Of a DNA stretch of 64,000 nucleotides, positions 18,295-26,117 are shown piece by piece. Source of the stretch: DATKCF01 sp035513345 (GTDB lineage Bacteria > Gemmatimonadota > Gemmatimonadetes > Longimicrobiales > RSA9). The DNA lies in the NCBI GenBank assembly GCA_035513345.1, contig DATKCF010000002.1:28304-92303 (forward strand). The letters are read 5' to 3'. The notes under the pieces are model-generated. The model saw nothing but the letters and a program-made list of their open reading frames with translations. It was not told the origin of the DNA and did no database searches. Both the position numbers and the translations under genes were made by a program. Every line of letters begins with the position of its first letter. Position 1 is the stretch's first letter.

Positions 18295-18320
18295 GGCTCG
18301 CTTCGGCATGGTGCCGAGCC
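18295..18320 (-). promoter_or_regulatory. Leader hairpin upstream of rpsO
   Basis: The ribF-rpsO gap contains an interrupted stem: GGCT/AGCC outer pairs (18295-18298 with 18317-18320), a 5-base bulge, then CGGCA/TGCCG (18304-18308 with 18312-18316) and a 3-base loop. S15 is known to repress its own mRNA through leader structures that differ between phyla, so this is a candidate regulatory site; the assignment is inference. Confidence 0.4.
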
Positions 18321-18324
18321 AATA

Positions 18325-18354
18325 AAAGTAATCCCGCCTTTACGCTCGCCGCAA
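18325..18354 (-). promoter_or_regulatory. Candidate promoter for rpsO-pnp
   Basis: Minus-strand TTGCGG, 18-base spacer, TACTTT, just after the ribF stop and directly upstream of the leader hairpin. It has moderate similarity to a sigma70 promoter and a placement that would let rpsO-pnp be transcribed separately from ribF. Confidence 0.4.
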
Positions 18355-18364
18355 GCCTCGCCCC

Positions 18365-19327
18365 TCATCTCCGGACACCGCATGCGCCCGCCCCCGATGC
18401 GTGGATCACGCGCGCCGTACGCACGTCCTCTTCGATCGCACGGATCAGGGACTCGACGTCCGCAAAACGGCGGACCTCGCGGATCCTTTCACAGAGCGTG
18501 AGGGCGAGGTCCGTGCCGTAGAGGTCCTCGTCGAAGTCGAAGAGGTAGAGTTCGACCGTCGCCTCGGTGCCCGGAAACGTCGGGCGAGGTCCGATGTGCA
18601 CGACGCCATCGACGGCGCGGTCACGCAGGAGCGCGCGGGCCGCGTAGATGCCCTCCGCCGGGATCAGCTTGGCCGGGTGCGCGACCCTCAGGTTGGCGGT
18701 GGGAAAGCCGAGTGAGCGGCCCCGACCGTCACCACGCACGACGGTGGCACGGATCGCGTAGGGCCGTCCGAGGGCGCGGCCGGCGGCGGCGACATCGCCG
18801 CGTTCTAGGTGGGCGCGGATGCCGGACGAGGACACGGCCCGGTCCCCGCTCTCGACGGCATCGACCACGTCCAGACTGAAACCCTTCTCGGCGCCGAGGC
18901 GACGCAGGGTATCGACATCGCCGGACCTGCCGCGGCCGAAGCCGTGGTCGTGTCCGATCACGAGATGACGCATGGCAAAGCGGCCGATCAGGATCTCGCG
19001 GACAAATCGCTCCGGCGGCCACGAGGCGAGCTCCTTGTCGAAACGCAGGAGCACCATGTAGTTGATGCCGGATTCCGCCAGAACCTCGATCTTCTCCGCG
19101 GGCGTCGTGAGCAGTGGCGGCGCATGGTCGGGGCGCACGATGGCAAGCGGGTGCGGATCGAAGGTGACCAGCACGCTCGGCAGGCCCACGGCCTCCGCCG
19201 TTTCGCGAACGCGCTCGAGCAGCTGCCAGTGGCCGCGGTGTACGCCGTCGAACGTGCCGACCGTCACCACCGTACCCGAGTCAGCGCCCGCGAGCGGGCG
19301 GGCTGCTGACCGGTCGCGGTCGATCAC
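18365..19327 (-). CDS. ribF: Bifunctional riboflavin kinase/FAD synthetase
   Basis: Makes FMN and FAD from riboflavin. 320 residues: N-terminal nucleotidyltransferase with VGTFDGVHRGH (HxGH-type) and an SSSGIR motif, and a C-terminal flavokinase domain with GRSLGFPTANL. The GTG start overlaps the truB stop (GTGA). The truB-ribF-rpsO-pnp order is widespread. Confidence 0.95.
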   Translation of the reverse strand: MIDRDRSAARPLAGADSGTVVTVGTFDGVHRGHWQLLERVRETAEAVGLPSVLVTFDPHPLAIVRPDHAPPLLTTPAEKIEVLAESGINYMVLLRFDKELASWPPERFVREILIGRFAMRHLVIGHDHGFGRGRSGDVDTLRRLGAEKGFSLDVVDAVESGDRAVSSSGIRAHLERGDVAAAGRALGRPYAIRATVVRGDGRGRSLGFPTANLRVAHPAKLIPAEGIYAARALLRDRAVDGVVHIGPRPTFPGTEATVELYLFDFDEDLYGTDLALTLCERIREVRRFADVESLIRAIEEDVRTARVIHASGAGACGVRR

Positions 19328-20211
19328 CCGACCAGCACCTTTCGCGGCCGCAGCGAGCCTGCCTGGACATCGCCGATCGCAACCAGTTCACCGTGTCCGA
19401 GTGCCGCGGTCGTGCCGGCACCCATTTCCGGTGGCACGGCAATGGACCGGCCCTGGACCAGCGCGGTTGTCTCATCGTCGTCGATGTCGATTGCCGGCAG
19501 GTGCGCCAACGCCCGCGCCGGCGACACCCACACCTGTCGGACAGCATCGAAGTCATCGAGGCGATCGAGCGTGACCGCGTCCTCGACGCGATGCGGCCCG
19601 ATTGCGGTCCTGCGCAACTCGAGCAGGTGTGCACCGACTCCTAGATCGGACCCGATATCTCGTGCTATGGAACGAATATAGGTACCAGTACTGCAAGTAA
19701 TTTCGAAGGCGACATCGGGGCCCTCGATCCGCCTCACCTCGAGCGAGTGAACCGTGACTTCCGTCGCCGCGCGTTCGACCTGCCGGCCCTCGCGCGCGAT
19801 GGCGTACAGACGGCGGCCGCCGACCTTCCGGGCCGAATACATGGGCGGGACCTGCCGTATGACGCCGGCCATCGACGCGAGCGCGTCGCGTATTGTTTCC
19901 GGCTCGAGTTGGCGCCAGTCGTCGGTACGCGTAACGACCTGGCCGGCCCGGTCGTCGGTATCGGTTGTCTGCCCGAGTCGCATCACGGCGCTGTAGGACT
20001 TGGGCAGATCGGACAGGTATTCGGCCAGCCGTGTCGCCCGCCCGATGGCAAGAAGCAGCAAACCGGATGCGAACGGGTCGAGGGTGCCGGTATGGCCGAT
20101 CCGCCGCTGGCGGAGCGCACGCCTCGCCATGGCGACGACGTCGTGTGATGTCGGACCGGCCGGTTTGTCGACGGGCACGAACCCGGCGGCCGGCAGCTCA
20201 GGCATCGACAT
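19324..20211 (-). CDS. truB: tRNA pseudouridine-55 synthase
   Basis: Forms pseudouridine 55 in the T-arm of tRNAs. The catalytic Asp is in GHTGTLDPFASGLL, KPAGPTSHDVV is the N-terminal signature, and TYIRSIARDIG and a C-terminal PUA-like region follow, for about 295 residues. Two ATGs (20209-20211 and 20203-20205) inside the end of rbfA could each start it; I list the first. A longer open frame upstream is Ser- and Thr-rich noise. Confidence 0.95.
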   Translation of the reverse strand: MSMPELPAAGFVPVDKPAGPTSHDVVAMARRALRQRRIGHTGTLDPFASGLLLLAIGRATRLAEYLSDLPKSYSAVMRLGQTTDTDDRAGQVVTRTDDWRQLEPETIRDALASMAGVIRQVPPMYSARKVGGRRLYAIAREGRQVERAATEVTVHSLEVRRIEGPDVAFEITCSTGTYIRSIARDIGSDLGVGAHLLELRRTAIGPHRVEDAVTLDRLDDFDAVRQVWVSPARALAHLPAIDIDDDETTALVQGRSIAVPPEMGAGTTAALGHGELVAIGDVQAGSLRPRKVLVG

Positions 20212-20602
20212 CTGCGTCGTCGTCGTCCACCGCGTCGGAGTCGTCGACCGTGTCACTATCGGCAGGCATGACCTGGGCGAGCAGTTCTTCGATGCGCCGT
20301 GCGTGGTCGAGGCCTGTGTCCCATTCGAACAGCAGTTCGGGCACGCGGCGGAGCTGGATCCTCTGCGCGAGGCCGGTCCGTAGAAATGCACGGGCGGCCA
20401 GGAGCCCCTCCATGGTGGTCTGGCGTTGCTCGTCTCCGGCCAGCGTCGTGATGAAGATGCGGGACTGCTGGAGATCGGACGTGGTCTGGACGCGGGTGAC
20501 GGTTACGTCGGACACGCGCGGGTCCCGTAGCACGTTGCGCAGAATGTCGGTCAGCTCGCGCTTGACCTGCTCGTTGAGTCGCTCGATACGGTGTGACGTC
20601 AT
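20198..20602 (-). CDS. rbfA: Ribosome-binding factor A
   Basis: Assists 30S maturation and binds near the 5' end of 16S rRNA. 134 residues from the ATG of MTSHRIERLNEQVKRELTDI, with the KH-like core LRDPRVSDVTVTRVQTTSDL and LLFEWDTGLDHARRIEELL. The C-terminus is a run of Asp residues (VDDDDADVDA), more acidic than usual. Overlaps truB by 8 or 14 bases. Confidence 0.95.
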   Translation of the reverse strand: MTSHRIERLNEQVKRELTDILRNVLRDPRVSDVTVTRVQTTSDLQQSRIFITTLAGDEQRQTTMEGLLAARAFLRTGLAQRIQLRRVPELLFEWDTGLDHARRIEELLAQVMPADSDTVDDSDAVDDDDADVDA

Positions 20603-20645
20603 TGGCGGAATCCAGCGGGCACGTTGTGGTACAGGGCGGCCGGCA

Positions 20646-20927
20646 TCAGAGGAAGAGGCGGCGGGCGGTGATGACACGAGCCCGCGGATCGGAGTTGACG
20701 AAGCGGTCGGCGTTTTCGAGAACGGAATCGACAAGGCCGGCTTCGTTGGAGACAGCGCAGGCGGTGATTTCGGCGCGCTGCCAGAGATCGTTGTGACCGG
20801 TTTCGGCGACAGCCACGTTGAAGCGGTTTCGCAGGCGTTCCTTCAGGCTGCGCACGACGCTCCGCTTCTGCTTGAGCGACTGGCACCCGAAGACCTCGAG
20901 TTCCCACGTGACGACGCCTACGACCAT
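20646..20927 (-). CDS. DUF503 (YlxP-like) protein
   Basis: 93 residues: MVVGVVTWELEVFGCQSLKQKRSVVRS is the typical DUF503 N-terminus, and FNVAVAETGHNDLWQRAEI is the other conserved block. The family is almost always encoded between infB and rbfA, as here, and is presumed to act in ribosome assembly or translation; the biochemical role is unknown. The start is the ATG 17 bases after the infB stop. Confidence 0.9.
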   Translation of the reverse strand: MVVGVVTWELEVFGCQSLKQKRSVVRSLKERLRNRFNVAVAETGHNDLWQRAEITACAVSNEAGLVDSVLENADRFVNSDPRARVITARRLFL

Positions 20928-20944
20928 TGCGATGGCTGCGCGGC

Positions 20945-23623
20945 TCAGGTCGACTCGCCACCCGTCGTGCTGGCCAGGGTGCGGGCGAACTCCTCGACGC
21001 GGTAGCACTCGATTCTGTCGCCGACCTTGAGATCATTGTAGCCGGCGATGTTCAGGCCGCATTCGAAGCCTTCACGTACTTCGCGGACATCGTCCTTGAA
21101 GCGCTTGAGGCTGCCGAGTTCACCCTCGTAGACCTGGACGCCGTCGCGCACGACGCGGACACGACTTCGCCGATCGATGACGCCTTCGGACACATAGCAA
21201 CCGGCGACGGTGCCGATACGCGGCACACGGAACAGCTGGCGGACCTCGGCCTCGCCGAGCATGACCTCGCGTTCCTCTGGCGAGAGCAGACCCTCGAGCG
21301 CGGCGCGCACATCCTCGATTGCTTCGTAGATAATGTTGTACGTCCGGATATCGACGCCTTCGCGAGCGGCGATGTTGCGCGCGTTCGCATCCGGCCGGAC
21401 ATGGAATCCGATGATGATCGCGCTGGACGTGGTGGCCAGGAGCACGTCTGATTCGTTGATCGCGCCGACGCCGCGGTGGATCACGTCGACCTGGACCTCG
21501 GGCGTGCTCAACTGTGCGAGGGCGTCGGTGAGGGCCTGGACCGAACCGTCCACGTCGCTCTTGATGATCAGGTTCAGGTTCGCCTGTTCGCCCTTGGCCA
21601 GCATCTTCGAGATATCGGTCAGCTTGACGCCACGGCCCTTGATGCGGAGCTGCTTTTCGCGGTCGAGCCGCTGCCGTGTCGTTGCGATCTCGCTGGCCCG
21701 ATCTGCCTCCATTGCCACCAGCATGTCGCCCGCCTGGGGCACGCCGTCGATGCCGAGTACAACCACCGGAATGGCCGGGCCGGCCTCCTTGACCACCTTG
21801 CCGCGCTCGTCGAGCATGGCGCGCACGCGGCCGTCGAAATGGCCGCAGATGAAGGAGTCACCGACGCGGAGTGTGCCGTTGGTCACGAGTATCGTGGCGA
21901 CCGGGCCCTTGCCGACATCGATCTGCGCTTCCACGACCGTGCCGCGAGCGGCCCGGTCCGGGCTCGCCTTGAGGTCGAGCATCTCGGCCTGCAGGAGGAC
22001 CTTGTCGAGCAACTCGTCGATGCCCGTGCCCTGCTTAGCGCTGACCGCACTGGACAGGACCTCCCCGCCGAACTCCTCGACGACGACTTCGTGCTGAAGC
22101 AGATCCTGCTTGATCTTCGACGGATTCGAACCCGGCAGATCCACCTTGTTGATGGCGACGACGATCGGTACGCCCGCGTTCTTCGCGTGGCTGATCGCTT
22201 CGATCGTCTGCGGCATCACGGAGTCATCCGCCGCCACGACCAGAATCACGATGTCGGTCAGCTCGGCGCCGCGGGCGCGCATCGCCGTGAACGCGGCGTG
22301 GCCCGGCGTGTCCAGGAACGTGATGGCCTTGCCGTTGGCGAGCCGGACATGGTACGCGCCGATGTGCTGCGTGATACCTCCGGCCTCACCCGCGATCACG
22401 TTCTCCTTGCGGATGTGATCGAGCAGCGACGTCTTGCCGTGGTCGACGTGACCCATCACAGTCACGACCGGCGAGCGGAACACGAGGTCGGCCGTCTCGT
22501 CCGTGGGCGTCTCGTCTTCGACTTCCGCCGCGTACTCCTCTTCCTTTACGGCGCGGAACCCGAACTCGTCGAGCAGCAGTTCGATCTGATCGAAGTCCAG
22601 CCGCTGGTTGATCGTGACCATCATGCCGAGGTTCTTGAACGCGCTGCCGACGATGGCGGTCGGACTCACGTCGATCAGCTCGGCCAGCTCGGCAATGGTC
22701 AGGAACTCGTTGACGCGGACCGTCTCCGCGTCCTCCTTCGCTCGCCTCTGCCGTTCCGCTTCCAGCTCGGCCCGGCCCGGCGCCTCCTCCCTGCGTCGAG
22801 TACGACGCTTGCCAGTGCCGGACCGGATCTCCGACATGACCCTGGCAACGTTCGACTGCACCGCTTCCTGGTCGACCCAGCGCTGTTTCTTCTTCTTCTT
22901 GTCCTTCTTCCGCTTGCCGTCGCTCGTGAAGCCCTCGGCCTGGATGCGGACCTGACCGCCCGGTCCTGCGCTGGCTGCTGGCGCTGGCGCCGGCTTCGAC
23001 GGCGGGATCTTGCCGAGAACCTCCGCGGCCCGCCGCAACCGCGGCCGCACCGACGGATCCTGCGCCCTCGGCGGCGAGGGCTGCGGCGCAGCTCCTTCGA
23101 TATCCGCTTCCGTGGCCGCGGCCTCGATCGGTTCGGTTTCGGCCTCGGCCGCAAGCTCGGCCGGCTCATCGTCGACTTCGCCGGCGACCGCCTCTTCCTC
23201 GTACTCTTCGTCTTCTTCGTCCTCGAGCGGCGAGTCCGCCGTCCCGGCAACCGGGGCGACCACTTCGACGACTTCCTCGACCGGCTCGGCGAAGAGCGGC
23301 ACTTCGAGTTCGGCCGGTTCCTCCTCGATGACCTCTTCTACCTCGACCTCGACGGCCTCGCGCGCCGCATCCACCTCCGCCTTGCTGCGGCGGCGGCGGC
23401 GAGGTACTTCGGCCTTCGTGTCCTCGACCAGCGTCGCGATCGTCTCGACAGCCTCGCCGTGACCCGCACGTCGCTCGCGCTCGAACCGCGCACGCAGTTT
23501 CGCGATTGTCGCGTCGTCGACCGTCGAGCCCTGGCTCTTCACGCGCACACCCATCGCGTGAAGAAGCTGCAGCAGCTTCTCCGATTCGATCCCGAATTCC
23601 CTGGCCGCTTCGATTACCCGCAT
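20945..23623 (-). CDS. infB: Translation initiation factor IF-2
   Basis: GTPase that places initiator tRNA on the ribosome. 892 residues: an IF2-N domain (MRVIEAAREFGIESEKLLQL), a roughly 290-residue low-complexity linker rich in Glu and Val, a second IF2-N-like segment near residue 305, then the GTPase with GHVDHGKTS, DTPGHAAF and NKVDLPGSNPSK, and the C-terminal tRNA-binding domains. The linker is charged and variable, as is usual for IF-2, and contains internal ATGs that could give shorter isoforms. Confidence 0.97.
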   Translation of the reverse strand: MRVIEAAREFGIESEKLLQLLHAMGVRVKSQGSTVDDATIAKLRARFERERRAGHGEAVETIATLVEDTKAEVPRRRRRSKAEVDAAREAVEVEVEEVIEEEPAELEVPLFAEPVEEVVEVVAPVAGTADSPLEDEEDEEYEEEAVAGEVDDEPAELAAEAETEPIEAAATEADIEGAAPQPSPPRAQDPSVRPRLRRAAEVLGKIPPSKPAPAPAASAGPGGQVRIQAEGFTSDGKRKKDKKKKKQRWVDQEAVQSNVARVMSEIRSGTGKRRTRRREEAPGRAELEAERQRRAKEDAETVRVNEFLTIAELAELIDVSPTAIVGSAFKNLGMMVTINQRLDFDQIELLLDEFGFRAVKEEEYAAEVEDETPTDETADLVFRSPVVTVMGHVDHGKTSLLDHIRKENVIAGEAGGITQHIGAYHVRLANGKAITFLDTPGHAAFTAMRARGAELTDIVILVVAADDSVMPQTIEAISHAKNAGVPIVVAINKVDLPGSNPSKIKQDLLQHEVVVEEFGGEVLSSAVSAKQGTGIDELLDKVLLQAEMLDLKASPDRAARGTVVEAQIDVGKGPVATILVTNGTLRVGDSFICGHFDGRVRAMLDERGKVVKEAGPAIPVVVLGIDGVPQAGDMLVAMEADRASEIATTRQRLDREKQLRIKGRGVKLTDISKMLAKGEQANLNLIIKSDVDGSVQALTDALAQLSTPEVQVDVIHRGVGAINESDVLLATTSSAIIIGFHVRPDANARNIAAREGVDIRTYNIIYEAIEDVRAALEGLLSPEEREVMLGEAEVRQLFRVPRIGTVAGCYVSEGVIDRRSRVRVVRDGVQVYEGELGSLKRFKDDVREVREGFECGLNIAGYNDLKVGDRIECYRVEEFARTLASTTGGEST

Positions 23624-23633
23624 TGCTCCTGCT

Positions 23634-23990
23634 TCAATCCCCGGTCCCGGGCCCGGCCGCGGCGTCGGCCGCTTCCGTCACCTCGCCTATTCGCGCGGCG
23701 AATTCGCTGCCCGTCACTCCGATGGCGCTTACTCCCGCCTTCCCTATGGCCGCACCGAGCGAATCCCGATCGTATCGCTCGACGTACGGCACGCCGCTCG
23801 ACTCGAGCAGCGGCAACAGCTTGTCCTTCGTGTTGGCCGACGCGTCCGCCGCGACGATCGCAAACCTGACTTCGCCGCCTCGTACCGCGTCCCGCACCCG
23901 TTCAGTACCCCAGACCAGCGCGCGTGCTCTCGCGGCCAGTCCGAGCAGGCCCTCTACCCGATGGGCCCGCGGACCCTCGCCTGGCGTCAC
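23634..23990 (-). CDS. L7Ae/YlxQ-family RNA-binding protein
   Basis: 118 residues with an L7Ae/L30e-type fold signature: VEGLLGLAARARALVWGTERV, then VRFAIVAADASANTKDKL and the VPYVERYDRDSLGAAIGKA block. YlxQ-type proteins lie between nusA and infB and bind kink-turn RNA in some species. Starts with GTG overlapping the nusA stop (GTGA) and ends 10 bases before infB. The YlxR gene that often precedes it is absent here. Confidence 0.85.
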   Translation of the reverse strand: MTPGEGPRAHRVEGLLGLAARARALVWGTERVRDAVRGGEVRFAIVAADASANTKDKLLPLLESSGVPYVERYDRDSLGAAIGKAGVSAIGVTGSEFAARIGEVTEAADAAAGPGTGD

Positions 23991-25474
23991 TCGGAGGCCG
24001 TAGCCTTGCCGGCCTCGACATCGCTGTCGTCGTCCGCCGCGTCGAGTTCCGACGCGGTCTCGACCTGATCCGGCTCATCAACGGCCGGCTGGTCAGCATC
24101 AGGTTTGAGGTTGAGGATGTCGGCGGCCAGCTCGCGCGCTTCGGCAAGCTCTTGCTCGGACGGCGAGTCCGGGTCGTCGCTCGAGCTGTCCTCTACGGTC
24201 AGCGACTCGATGAGCTTGACGACCTGTTCGGCCTGCTCCGCGGTCAGTCCCGGTATCCGGAGGAGATCCTCCTTCTCCAGGTCGATGATATCGAGAAAGC
24301 TAGTATACCCGGCCGTCTCGAGAGCCGCCAGAGTACCGAGCGGCAGATCGAGTTCGCGCAGCGGGAAATCGGCGACCTCGTATTCGGGCTCCGATCCACC
24401 GAAGAGTGCGGCGTCTGCGCCGCGCTCGAGCCACTCCCTGCTGCCGTAGAGGTCGATCTGCCAGCCGATGAGCTGGCTGGCGAGGCGCACGTTCTGACCG
24501 TTGCGTCCGATAGCGAGTGAAAGCTGGTCCTCGTCGACGATCGCCGTGCTGACGCGGCGAGCGGAGTCGCTGAGGACTTTGGCGACGCGGGCAGGCGCGA
24601 GCGCTCGCCGGGCGAAGATCTCCGGATCCGGGTGCCACGGCACGATGTCGATGCGTTCGCCGCCGAGTTCGCCGACTACGGCCTGCACGCGCGCTCCCTT
24701 GAGACCCACACAGGCGCCGACCGGATCGATCGAGTCATCACGCGAGTAGACGGCGACCTTCGTACGCCCGCCGACCTCTCGCGCGATGGCCTTTACTTCG
24801 ACGATGCCCTGGTAGATCTCCGGCACCTCGAGCTTGAAGAGCGCTTCGACGAACAGCGGATCGGCGCGCGACAGCACGAGCCGGGGGCCCTTCGGCGTTT
24901 CCTCGACCTTCTTGAGGACGGCGCGGATCGACTCGCCCTGGCGGAACCGTTCGCGCGGGTTCTGCTCCTTCCACGGGATGATCGCTTCGGCGTCGCGGGC
25001 CTTGTTCAGCATCACCACGATCTTGCCACGCTCGATCTGCTGTACTTCGCCGCTCAGCAGGTCACCGATCTTGCCGGCGAACTCCTCGCGGATCTTGTTG
25101 CGCTCACCCTCGCGCACGCGCTGGATGATGCGCTGCTTCGCGGCCATCACCGCGTTGCGGCCGAACTGCTCGAACTTGACGGGAATCTCGAGCACGTCAC
25201 CGACCTCGAAGTCGGGGTCGTCCCACCGGGCCTCTTCGAGCAGGATCTGGCGAGCCGGATCCTCGACTTCGGCCACGACTTCCTTGAGCACCGTGATGTG
25301 GATGTCGCCGGCTTCCTCGTCGACCTTGATCTCGCCTTCGACCGTCGGACCGTAGCGGCGCGCGAGCGCGGCCATGATCCCGTCCTTGATCAGATCATGA
25401 AGATCCTCACGGGACAGGTTCTTGTTCGCGATCATCTCGCGAAATGCAGCCAGGACCTGCATCGCATTGCCCAT
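23987..25474 (-). CDS. nusA: Transcription termination/antitermination factor NusA
   Basis: RNA polymerase-associated elongation and termination factor. I chose the ATG preceded by GGAGAG at 8-base spacing, giving 495 residues; an in-frame ATG four codons later is weaker. It has an N-terminal polymerase-binding domain, an S1 domain (SGEVQQIERGKIVVML), KH1/KH2 with VGACVGLKGARVQAVV and AIGRNGQNVRLASQL, then an acidic tail with a helix-hairpin-helix-like repeat (DLEKEDLLRIPGLTAEQAEQ). An intrinsic terminator in the operon leader suggests autoregulation. Confidence 0.96.
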   Translation of the reverse strand: MGNAMQVLAAFREMIANKNLSREDLHDLIKDGIMAALARRYGPTVEGEIKVDEEAGDIHITVLKEVVAEVEDPARQILLEEARWDDPDFEVGDVLEIPVKFEQFGRNAVMAAKQRIIQRVREGERNKIREEFAGKIGDLLSGEVQQIERGKIVVMLNKARDAEAIIPWKEQNPRERFRQGESIRAVLKKVEETPKGPRLVLSRADPLFVEALFKLEVPEIYQGIVEVKAIAREVGGRTKVAVYSRDDSIDPVGACVGLKGARVQAVVGELGGERIDIVPWHPDPEIFARRALAPARVAKVLSDSARRVSTAIVDEDQLSLAIGRNGQNVRLASQLIGWQIDLYGSREWLERGADAALFGGSEPEYEVADFPLRELDLPLGTLAALETAGYTSFLDIIDLEKEDLLRIPGLTAEQAEQVVKLIESLTVEDSSSDDPDSPSEQELAEARELAADILNLKPDADQPAVDEPDQVETASELDAADDDSDVEAGKATASE

Positions 25475-25515
25475 TGGTGCTTCTCTCCGCCCGTCCGTCA
25501 TGCGGGTGCTGAACG

Positions 25516-26001
25516 TCAAGGCCAGCGAAACACGAGGTGCGCCCGTTGCAGCTCGGACCGCGCGACCTCGACCTCATCACCATTGCCCAGACGTATCGCG
25601 ATTGTCTCGTCCGGCGCCTCGCCGGAAATGCCGATCAGTTCGCCTTCGAGCCTGCGGCTCCTGCCGGCGAGCGGCGACCGCCCGAGCAGCGCGACTTCCT
25701 GCCCGGCGAAGCGCTCGAAGTCCGACCGTCGCACCAGGGGTCGTTCGACGCCGGGCGACGACACTTCGAGCACGTATCGTTCACTCACCTGCGGATCCGG
25801 GTCGAGCGCCTGCTCGACCTCCCGGCTCACTCGCGCGCACTCCTCCAGCGAGATCCCCGCGCCCGGCTCCGAACCGGGCCGGTCGATCCGCAGACGCAGG
25901 ATCGGCCGGGACCGCGAGCCGGCGCGCTCCATCTCGACCAGCTCGTAGCCGAGGCGGCCGACCCGGTGCTCCAACTCCCGGATCAGGTTGTCTTCGACCA
26001 T
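25516..26001 (-). CDS. rimP: Ribosome maturation factor RimP
   Basis: Needed for 30S subunit maturation. 161 residues from the ATG of MVEDNLIRELEHRVGRLGYE; the longer frame upstream crosses a terminator and osmC and is not coding. Signatures ISLEECARVSREVEQALD and YVLEVSSPGVERPLVRRSDF are standard. It is first gene of the rimP-nusA-infB operon, with its start only 13 bases after the terminator T-tract. Confidence 0.94.
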   Translation of the reverse strand: MVEDNLIRELEHRVGRLGYELVEMERAGSRSRPILRLRIDRPGSEPGAGISLEECARVSREVEQALDPDPQVSERYVLEVSSPGVERPLVRRSDFERFAGQEVALLGRSPLAGRSRRLEGELIGISGEAPDETIAIRLGNGDEVEVARSELQRAHLVFRWP

Positions 26002-26014
26002 GGCTTCCGTCGAT

Positions 26015-26042
26015 AAAAAAAGTGGGGGTACGTCCCCCACTT
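26015..26042 (-). terminator. Intrinsic terminator in the rimP-nusA leader
   Basis: On the minus strand a 9-bp stem (26034-26042 with 26020-26028, core GTGGGGG/CCCCCAC) with a 5-base loop is followed by a run of seven T (26015-26021, the first two within or adjoining the stem). This is a textbook Rho-independent terminator. It lies downstream of the candidate promoter at 26079-26107 and just before the rimP start, so it can act as a leader attenuator as well as ending osmC transcripts. Confidence 0.85.
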
Positions 26043-26078
26043 CCGCCGATCGCGCGTACGACCGGCCCGCAACGTGTA

Positions 26079-26107
26079 ACGATAGCTCTGCCGCCGTGAA
26101 GGCACAA
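26079..26107 (-). promoter_or_regulatory. Candidate promoter for the rimP-nusA-infB operon
   Basis: Minus-strand TTGTGC, 17-base spacer, TATCGT, beginning 11 bases after the osmC stop. The terminator follows about 37 bases downstream of the -10, which would make a short leader RNA when termination occurs. Confidence 0.5.
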
Positions 26108-26117
26108 CCCCTTCCGG

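Noticed and set aside
22110..22150. tRNA T-arm-like sequence (GGATTCGAACCCGG)
   Set aside because: It lies inside the conserved IF-2 NKVDLPGSNPSK coding region and no cloverleaf surrounds it.
21476..23869. 797-codon open frame on the plus strand opposite infB
   Set aside because: It mirrors the Glu- and Val-rich IF-2 linker; high-GC codon bias leaves the antisense frame open. No domain recognised.
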